From NCBI GenBank assembly GCA_937901265.1, contig CALCHA010000682.1:1-10169 (forward strand): a DNA stretch of 10,169 bases. The letters run 5' to 3'. The stretch comes from an uncultured Phycisphaerales bacterium. Lineage in GTDB: Bacteria > Planctomycetota > Phycisphaerae > WQYP01. The notes under the pieces were generated by a model that was not told the DNA's origin, made no database searches, and saw nothing but the letters and a program-made list of their open reading frames with translations. Every line of letters starts with the position of its first letter. Position 1 is the first letter of the stretch. A program made the position numbers and the translations under genes. Shown piece by piece: positions 6,029-10,169 of the stretch.

Positions 6029-6057
6029 GAAAATATTTTCTCACGTTTAAGAAAATA
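6029..6057. repeat. AT-rich block of interlocking palindromes
   Basis: A perfect 12-bp palindrome GAAAATATTTTC (6029-6040) overlaps a perfect 8-bp inverted repeat TATTTTCT-N8-AGAAAATA (6034-6057). GAAAATA thus occurs directly repeated at 6029 and 6051, a 22-bp spacing. It stands out in otherwise GC-rich DNA and looks like a binding site for a dimeric regulator. Confidence 0.45.
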
Positions 6058-6073
6058 CTGGATGCAAAACATT

Positions 6074-6105
6074 AAAGGGCGAGCCGGTGAGACCGGTCGC
6101 CCTTT
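6074..6105. terminator. Strong hairpin, possible bidirectional terminator
   Basis: AAAGGGCGA (6074-6082) pairs with TCGCCCTTT (6097-6105). After a bulged G, CCGGT pairs with ACCGG around a 3-nt loop (6089-6091). Both strands continue into imperfect T-rich runs (TTTATGCATTT rightward, TTTAATGTTTT leftward). What transcript it would end is unclear, as no gene adjoins it. Confidence 0.5.
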
Positions 6106-6434
6106 ATGCATTTCTAAGATTCCTGGTGTCCGCGGGCAGCTCGTGCCAAGGGATCGGCGGGCGGCCCGTGGGCGGCCCTGCCAGGAAACTTTTGATGAAG
6201 GTTTGATCGCTCTTTTCCCTTACAACGACGTAAATGCCTGCAGTAAATTTGTTTAGGCACGGAACGTCGGGGTCGGCACTCCTTTCGATGAGGGGCGGGG
6301 GCGGAAGTTCCGCCACGCCGCAGGTACGTCTCGGACACCGATGAGGCAACTGCGTTATTCGGCCTCCGCGCGCAGTGCAGCGGATGAGGCAAAATGGCAT
6401 CATCAGGACGATCGATGGTGTAAAACATCCACAG

Positions 6435-6485
6435 AAAAAGCCCGGCCTCGTGAGCTGCATGGCTGTGCGGGTGCTCACGGCGGCC
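6435..6485 (-). terminator. Possible intrinsic terminator downstream of the ROK gene
   Basis: On the minus strand GTGAGC (complement of 6473-6478) pairs with GCTCAC (complement of 6450-6455), flanked by a further GGCC/GGCC pairing (6444-6447 with 6482-6485). CCGGGCTTTTT follows. The loop is long at 17 nt, and the hairpin begins about 100 nt after the ROK stop, so the assignment is tentative. Confidence 0.4.
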
Positions 6486-6587
6486 CTTCTTCTTCCGTAG
6501 CGCTGCTTGAGCAAAAAGAATACCCGTGTGCGAAGCGCCCCCGGCCCCCGCAGCGGCCAACCCTGACCCTCGTCCGGGGGTTATCTT

Positions 6588-7655
6588 CTAAACCGTGATA
6601 CGTGAGTGGGTAAGGAACGGCAGGGCATCGAATGCGGCGTCCAGAATCATCCCGCAGGCCCCTGCGGCGGGTGCATCGGTGAGGACCCTGGGCGTCAGCA
6701 ATTCGGCATTGTGGCCGGCACGGTGGGCCGCTTCGAGGGCGTCGTTGGCGGAAATCAGCAGCTGTGGGTAGGTCTCCGCCAGGATGCCGGTGAGGAGGAT
6801 GGCCTGCGGGTCAAAGAGTCCCACGGTGATGTGGAGGGTCTGACAAAGTGCGGTGGCCAGGGCGTCCGCGGAGGGCCGCGGGTTGTCGGTTGGCGGGGAA
6901 AGCAGCGGCGAGCAGAGGCTGTGGAGGGTGATGTTGGCGGAAAGGGGGAGGGTGGCGACGTTGCCAGCGAGGTTGTGGGTGCCGCGGAAGATCTGGCCGC
7001 CGAGGAGAAGGCCCAGGTCGATGTCGTGGTCGAGGTGGAGGCAGAGGAGGTTTTCCGTATCGCCGGCGGCACCGAACCAGCGTTCGGCGAGCGCGATGCA
7101 GTTGGCGATGCGTTCGATGTGAACGGGAAGTCCGGCGGCGGCGTGAAGGAGGGTGCGGACGGGGACATTTTTCCAGGCGGGCAGGCCGGGGGCGTGGCGC
7201 AGGAGGCCGTGGGCGTGGTCGATGACGCCGGGGAGGGCGACGCCGATGCCCAAGCAGGTGCGGCCAGCGAGTGCGGGGCTGGCGGCCAGCGTTTTCAGGG
7301 TTGCGGCGGCCTGGTGGAGGAGGTCGGCGGGGGCGGTCTCGGGGGTGAGGGGGAGGTCTTGCGCGGCGAGGGTGTCGCCGGTGAGGTTGAGGGCGACGAG
7401 GCGGAGGCGCGCGGGGCTGAGGTGGAGGCCCCAGAGGCAGTGGGAGAGGCGATTGAGGGCGAGACGGACAGGCTTTCGCCCGGCCTTGGTGGCGGTAGAG
7501 CCTTCTTCGCGGATGAGGCGGCGTTGGAGCAGGTCGCGGGTGGTGTTGGTGATGGTTCCCCAGGAGAGTCCGGTAAGGTGCTGGAGATCGGTGCGCGAGA
7601 TGGACCCGCGGTCTTTGACGGCGCGAAGGATGGTGAGGACCGAGGGGATGGGCAT
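6588..7655 (-). CDS. ROK-family (NagC/XylR-type) transcriptional regulator without kinase motifs
   Basis: This 355-residue protein is a probable sugar-responsive DNA-binding repressor. Residues 5-55 form a MarR-like winged helix (SRTDLQHLTGLSWGTITN, 20-37), and the wing carries the typical AGRKP (58-62). The ROK fold follows, with GIGVALPGVID (136-146) and the GLFDPQAILLTG strand (279-290). The kinase features are degenerate. The first ATP-loop DxGxT is replaced around WGLHLS (75-80). The END.N-type catalytic Asp is Ile183 in ERIAN (181-185). The AGExGH motif is AGNVAT (230-235). The cysteine zinc motif CxCGxxGC is absent. It therefore cannot be a normal sugar kinase, and binding of a phosphorylated or free sugar would have to differ from NagC. 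The ATG at 7653-7655 has GGAG 8 nt upstream. It lies 90 bp after the Sel1 gene on the same strand, so co-transcription is possible. Confidence 0.92.
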   Translation of the reverse strand: MPIPSVLTILRAVKDRGSISRTDLQHLTGLSWGTITNTTRDLLQRRLIREEGSTATKAGRKPVRLALNRLSHCLWGLHLSPARLRLVALNLTGDTLAAQDLPLTPETAPADLLHQAAATLKTLAASPALAGRTCLGIGVALPGVIDHAHGLLRHAPGLPAWKNVPVRTLLHAAAGLPVHIERIANCIALAERWFGAAGDTENLLCLHLDHDIDLGLLLGGQIFRGTHNLAGNVATLPLSANITLHSLCSPLLSPPTDNPRPSADALATALCQTLHITVGLFDPQAILLTGILAETYPQLLISANDALEAAHRAGHNAELLTPRVLTDAPAAGACGMILDAAFDALPFLTHSRITV

Positions 7656-7745
7656 TGCGGCAGCTCCGGATGCAGGCGTATGAGCAACATCGGGAGGAAG
7701 CGTGCGGGGGTTGAGGGGGAGAGGGGGCGGCCGGAAAAAGGGGGC
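7656..7745. other. 90-bp spacer between Sel1 gene and ROK gene
   Basis: This pyrimidine-rich (minus-strand) spacer contains the GGAG ribosome-binding site of the ROK gene (complement of 7664-7667). I see no terminator hairpin, which leaves read-through from the Sel1 gene possible, and no clear promoter. Confidence 0.5.
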
Positions 7746-10169
7746 TTAGTCGCCGACGGGGAAGCCGAGTTGGCCGAGGCGGTCGCGGGCGGCGTTGTTG
7801 GCGGTGGGGTCGGAGGATTTGGCGGCCTTGCGGTACCAGTCGAGGGAGAGGTTGATGTTTTTGTCCACGCCGCGGCCGGTTTCGTAGAGGATGGCGAGGT
7901 TGAGCATGGCCATGCCATTGTCCAGGGCGGCGGCTTTTTGGAACCACTTCAAGGCCTCGCCGTGGTCGAGAGGGACGCCTTTGCCGTTGTCGTAGAAGGC
8001 GCCGACGTTGCACATGGCGGGGGCGTATCCGGCCTCGGCGGACTTTTTGTACCAGGAGAGTGCCTGCGCGGGGTCGGGCTTCCAGGAGGCGTTGTCGTAG
8101 AGGTTGCCGATGGCGTTCATGGCGGGGGCATAGTGGGCGTCGGCGGATTTTGTAAACCAGGCGAGGGCGGTTTCGTAATTGAGGGTCACGCCTTTGCCGT
8201 TGTAGTAGAGGACGCCGAGGTCGAACATGGCGATGGGGGCGGAGGAGGAGGTGGTGGCGGCGACTTTTTCGTACCAGGATTTGGCGAGGTCGTAGTTGCG
8301 GTCGACGCCGGTGCCATTTTCGTAGAGGTGCCCGAGATGGAGCATGGCCTGGGGGTCTTTGAGTTCAGCGGCTTTGCGGAAGAGGGAGGCGGCTTTGTCG
8401 GGGTCTTTGTCGACGCCGCGGCCGGACTCGTAGAGGAGGGCGAGGTTGGCGAGGCCGGAGGCATCGTTGAGGTCGGCGGCTTGTTTGTACCAGCGGGCGG
8501 CCTGGGCGTAGTCGCGTTGTCCGGCCTGGCCGGTTTCGTAGAGGAGGCCGACCTGCACCATGGCGGGGGCGTAGTTGAGGTTGGCGGCGTTCTTGTACCA
8601 GTCGAGGGCGGCGGCGGAGTCTCCCTTGCGGAGGGCCTCGTTGGCTTTGGCGACGTTGAGCGAGACGTCGGCGGAGGTCTGGGCACCGGCGGTGCGGGCG
8701 TCTTCGAGCAGTTGCAGGGCGTGGGTGATCGCGACGGTGGCGGTTTCGTATTTGTCGGTGGCGGCGCGATAGGAGTCGGGGTTGGCCTCGGAAAGGATGA
8801 TCTGGTCGGGGATCTGGTTGCGGGCCTCGTCGACCAGTGCCTGTGGCCGCTTGAGATCGAAGGTGGCGCTCTTGGCGGCGAGTTCGTATTTGTCGTTGAT
8901 GGCCTGATACTTGGCACGGGCCTGATCGAAGGCGGTGCGGACGGTGTCGAGGGTGGTGGCGGCGTCCTCTTCCTGATGGGCGGCGGCGACGGCCTGCTTG
9001 AGGGTTTCGGCGGAGGCATGGAAGGCGATGGCGGCGTTGCGGATGGCGACCGGGTCGTTCGGCGGCGCGTTGTCGGGCGGCTGGATTGAGGCGGCCAGGG
9101 CGGTGGAGCGGGGGTGCGGGAAGCGGGGGTTGAGCTTGGCGAGGGTTTCATCCCAGGCGGTCTTGGCTGCGTCGAACTCGCTCTTGGAAGCGGCGAAGGT
9201 TTCGAGGGCGGATTTTTCGGTGGAGGTGAAGGCGGCTTCTTCGGTGGTGGCGATGAGGACGGCCTGATCGTATTTGTCGGAGGCCTTGTTGTAGGCGTCG
9301 GCGGCGGCGCGGATGGCGGCGGGAGCGGTCAGCAGGGTCGCCTGGTCAGGGAGCAGGTCGCGGGCCTCGCGGGCCAGCGCGCGGGCCTTGGTATGCGGGA
9401 ATTTCGAGGGCGTGATGATGGCGCGAAGCCGGGTGCTGACATCCTGATAGCGGGCGACGGCGGTTTCGTAGGCGGCCTTGGCACCGAGGTCGGCGGTGTT
9501 GACGGTGTTGGTGTTGCCCGCGGCATTGGTGCCGGCGGAGCTGCCGGTGTTGCCGGCGAGCGGGGTGTTGTTGGGGTGGAGCTTGTGCATGATCGTCGGG
9601 AGCAGGAAGTAGATGCCGACGGCGCCGCCAGCGAGGACGAGGAGGGTGATGAAGGCGAGGGCGGCATTGCGGACGGGGGTGCCGGGCTTGAGGCGTTGGG
9701 ATTCGCGGATGACGCGTGGGAGGGGATCATGCCAGCCATTGGGGTTGAGCAGGAGGCTGATGAAGTGCATCCATTTGTCGCGTTTTGGGCCGAAGCGGTC
9801 CCAACGGGCGGTGGGGATGAGGGGGGTGAGGGGGTCGTAGTCGCGGTGCTCGATGAGCTGATAGAAGATGCTGCCGAGGGCATAGAGGTCGTTGGCGGAA
9901 TGGTCTTCGCCTTTGGGGGCGGGGTCGGAAAGCTTGTAGGGCGGGTATTCGCCGGCGCAGGCGACGAGGTCGGTTCCGTCCTTTTGCGCTGTGGGCCGCG
10001 CCCGGACCCGCAGCGGACTGGCGCCGGGCTTGGCGGCAGCGACTTCAGCGGCGATCTTCTGGCGCGCTTCCGCTCCTCCCATTGCCGTCACCAGCCGGTC
10101 GCGATCGAAAGCATCAGCCGCGTCGGTGACAACCACCTTGCCGTCGCGCATCACCCCGATGCGGTCGGC
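7746..10169 (-). CDS. Membrane-anchored kinase-like (probable pseudokinase) protein with Sel1 repeats, N-terminus missing
   Basis: The reading frame runs off the right edge, so 807 C-terminal residues are visible; residues below are counted from the GTG at 10154. Residues 1-155 resemble the C-lobe of a Hanks-type Ser/Thr kinase: DGKVVVTDAA sits where NxxxxxDGxVxLxDFG should be, and SANDLYALGSIFYQLIEH (87-104) matches subdomain IX. DFG is DAA and the metal-binding Asn position appears to be Arg, so activity is doubtful. A transmembrane helix (about 165-187) and a Gly/Asn/Thr-rich linker follow. Residues 226-485 are Ala-rich helices in three related units. Residues about 510-785 are seven full and one partial Sel1 (TPR-like) repeats, a scaffold for protein contacts. 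Topology would place the kinase lobe inside and the repeats outside the membrane. The gene precedes the ROK gene on the same strand. Confidence 0.9.
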   Translation of the reverse strand, partial: ADRIGVMRDGKVVVTDAADAFDRDRLVTAMGGAEARQKIAAEVAAAKPGASPLRVRARPTAQKDGTDLVACAGEYPPYKLSDPAPKGEDHSANDLYALGSIFYQLIEHRDYDPLTPLIPTARWDRFGPKRDKWMHFISLLLNPNGWHDPLPRVIRESQRLKPGTPVRNAALAFITLLVLAGGAVGIYFLLPTIMHKLHPNNTPLAGNTGSSAGTNAAGNTNTVNTADLGAKAAYETAVARYQDVSTRLRAIITPSKFPHTKARALAREARDLLPDQATLLTAPAAIRAAADAYNKASDKYDQAVLIATTEEAAFTSTEKSALETFAASKSEFDAAKTAWDETLAKLNPRFPHPRSTALAASIQPPDNAPPNDPVAIRNAAIAFHASAETLKQAVAAAHQEEDAATTLDTVRTAFDQARAKYQAINDKYELAAKSATFDLKRPQALVDEARNQIPDQIILSEANPDSYRAATDKYETATVAITHALQLLEDARTAGAQTSADVSLNVAKANEALRKGDSAAALDWYKNAANLNYAPAMVQVGLLYETGQAGQRDYAQAARWYKQAADLNDASGLANLALLYESGRGVDKDPDKAASLFRKAAELKDPQAMLHLGHLYENGTGVDRNYDLAKSWYEKVAATTSSSAPIAMFDLGVLYYNGKGVTLNYETALAWFTKSADAHYAPAMNAIGNLYDNASWKPDPAQALSWYKKSAEAGYAPAMCNVGAFYDNGKGVPLDHGEALKWFQKAAALDNGMAMLNLAILYETGRGVDKNINLSLDWYRKAAKSSDPTANNAARDRLGQLGFPVGD
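7800..8627 (-). repeat. Sel1-repeat coding region (about eight 36-residue units)
   Basis: The units follow the Sel1 pattern A..WY+KAA....A...LG.LYE.G.GV..D, for example ARWYKQAADLNDASGLANLA and the unit ending LYENGTGVDRNY. Unit 4 has a three-residue insertion (TTSSSAP), unit 5 has lost the G.GV turn (NASWKPDP), and the last unit is incomplete, capping the array. Confidence 0.88.
8700..9479 (-). repeat. Three diverged helical units upstream of the Sel1 array
   Basis: Units at residues 226-305, about 324-397 and 406-485 align by eye. Shared points are A(Y/F)(E/D).A...(Y/W), a PDQ or equivalent turn, and (I/Y)R.AA.(A/K)(Y/F) followed by an amphipathic helix ending in acidic residues. Units one and three are closest (EAR...PDQ at fixed positions, about 180 residues apart). 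No named domain is recognised. Confidence 0.6.
9594..9662 (-). other. Transmembrane helix of the kinase-like/Sel1 protein
   Basis: This segment encodes residues 165-187, a run of Ala, Leu, Val, Ile, Gly and Phe without charges. Arg162 lies before it and His/Lys residues lie after it. It separates the kinase-like lobe from the linker and repeat region. Confidence 0.8.

Larger units (their letters stand above)
5644..6587. other. 944-bp region without a convincing gene
   Basis: The first 140 bp are the leader and upstream region of PEP-CTERM paralogue 3. The remainder shows no ORF with a good ribosome-binding site, recognisable family or normal composition. The best rightward frame (5761-6075, 104 codons) has a GTG start without a spaced Shine-Dalgarno; its TAA abuts the hairpin at 6074-6105, which may be coincidence. 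Other structure includes hairpins at 5753-5780 and 6538-6580, an AT-rich repeat block at 6029-6057, a 15-bp palindrome at 6300-6314 (GGCGGAA-G-TTCCGCC), a 10-bp direct repeat GATGAGGCAA (6340-6349 and 6383-6392) and a probable leftward terminator at 6435-6485. No tRNA-like fold was found. Confidence 0.6.

Noticed and set aside
5761..6075. Rightward 104-codon frame ending at a hairpin
   Set aside because: The GTG start has no properly spaced Shine-Dalgarno, the peptide is rich in Arg and His, and no family is recognised. I mention the hairpin separately but do not call a gene.
6538..6580. CCCCCGG/CCGGGGG stem right after the ROK stop as a terminator
   Set aside because: The 7-bp stem is perfect, but the loop is 29 nt and no T-tract follows on either strand.
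6811..8013. Leftward Pro/Arg/His-rich frame of 400 codons
   Set aside because: It is an out-of-frame shadow spanning the ends of two real genes on the same strand, and its composition is implausible for a protein.
6606..9089. Long rightward open frame (827 codons), Gly/Val/Glu-rich
   Set aside because: It is antisense to the ROK and Sel1 genes, whose families are recognisable. Its low-complexity composition is what GC-rich third positions of the true genes produce on the other strand.
10060..10169. Right-edge peptide resembling the end of a sugar ABC-transporter ATPase (DRIGVMRDGKVV...LVTAMGG)
   Set aside because: The resemblance is real, but the same frame continues into kinase subdomain IX-like sequence, and the spacing to the DFG-like Asp is canonical for kinases, so a degenerate kinase lobe explains more. 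The upstream sequence would decide.

Overview
High-GC bacterial DNA with seven convincing protein genes. The mix suggests a member of the PVC superphylum (Planctomycetota or Verrucomicrobiota): exosortase-sorted PEP-CTERM proteins, a XylR-type fusion of a sugar-binding domain to an AraC domain, a ROK-family regulator with no visible kinase residues, and a membrane-anchored kinase-like/Sel1 protein. This placement is inferred from gene content; there is no rRNA or other marker gene here.

Layout. 1-204 holds only a possible tiny membrane-peptide ORF. 205-1197 (-) is a zinc-free NADPH:quinone oxidoreductase-like dehydrogenase. It diverges across a 407-bp intergenic region, which contains a candidate operator and promoter, from a XylR-like AraC regulator (1605-2828, +). 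That gene converges on a tail-to-tail intrinsic terminator with the first of three PEP-CTERM genes, all on the minus strand (2916-3587, 3854-4534, 4954-5643). Each PEP-CTERM gene has its own strong Shine-Dalgarno site and its own intrinsic terminator, so they look like separate transcription units. The three proteins are paralogues with a common plan: signal peptide, a GNxxYSNF motif, a beta-rich body, a GET motif, an IKSID motif and a C-terminal PEP sorting tail. The last two are closest.

5644-6587 is a 944-bp stretch with no convincing gene. It holds the upstream region of the third PEP-CTERM gene, several hairpins and an AT-rich block of inverted and direct repeats. After it comes a minus-strand pair: a large protein entering from the right edge (7746-10169, partial), with a degenerate kinase lobe, a transmembrane helix, a three-fold repeated helical region and about eight Sel1 repeats; then, 90 bp downstream, a ROK-type repressor (6588-7655) lacking the kinase and zinc motifs.

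How they may work together. The two regulators belong to sugar-sensing families, and the PEP-CTERM proteins would be exported and processed at the cell surface by an exosortase encoded elsewhere. No direct regulatory link can be shown from sequence alone. The most interesting items are the PEP-CTERM paralogue array with its shared upstream element and almost identical sorting tails, the pseudokinase/Sel1 protein, and the unexplained 944-bp region.
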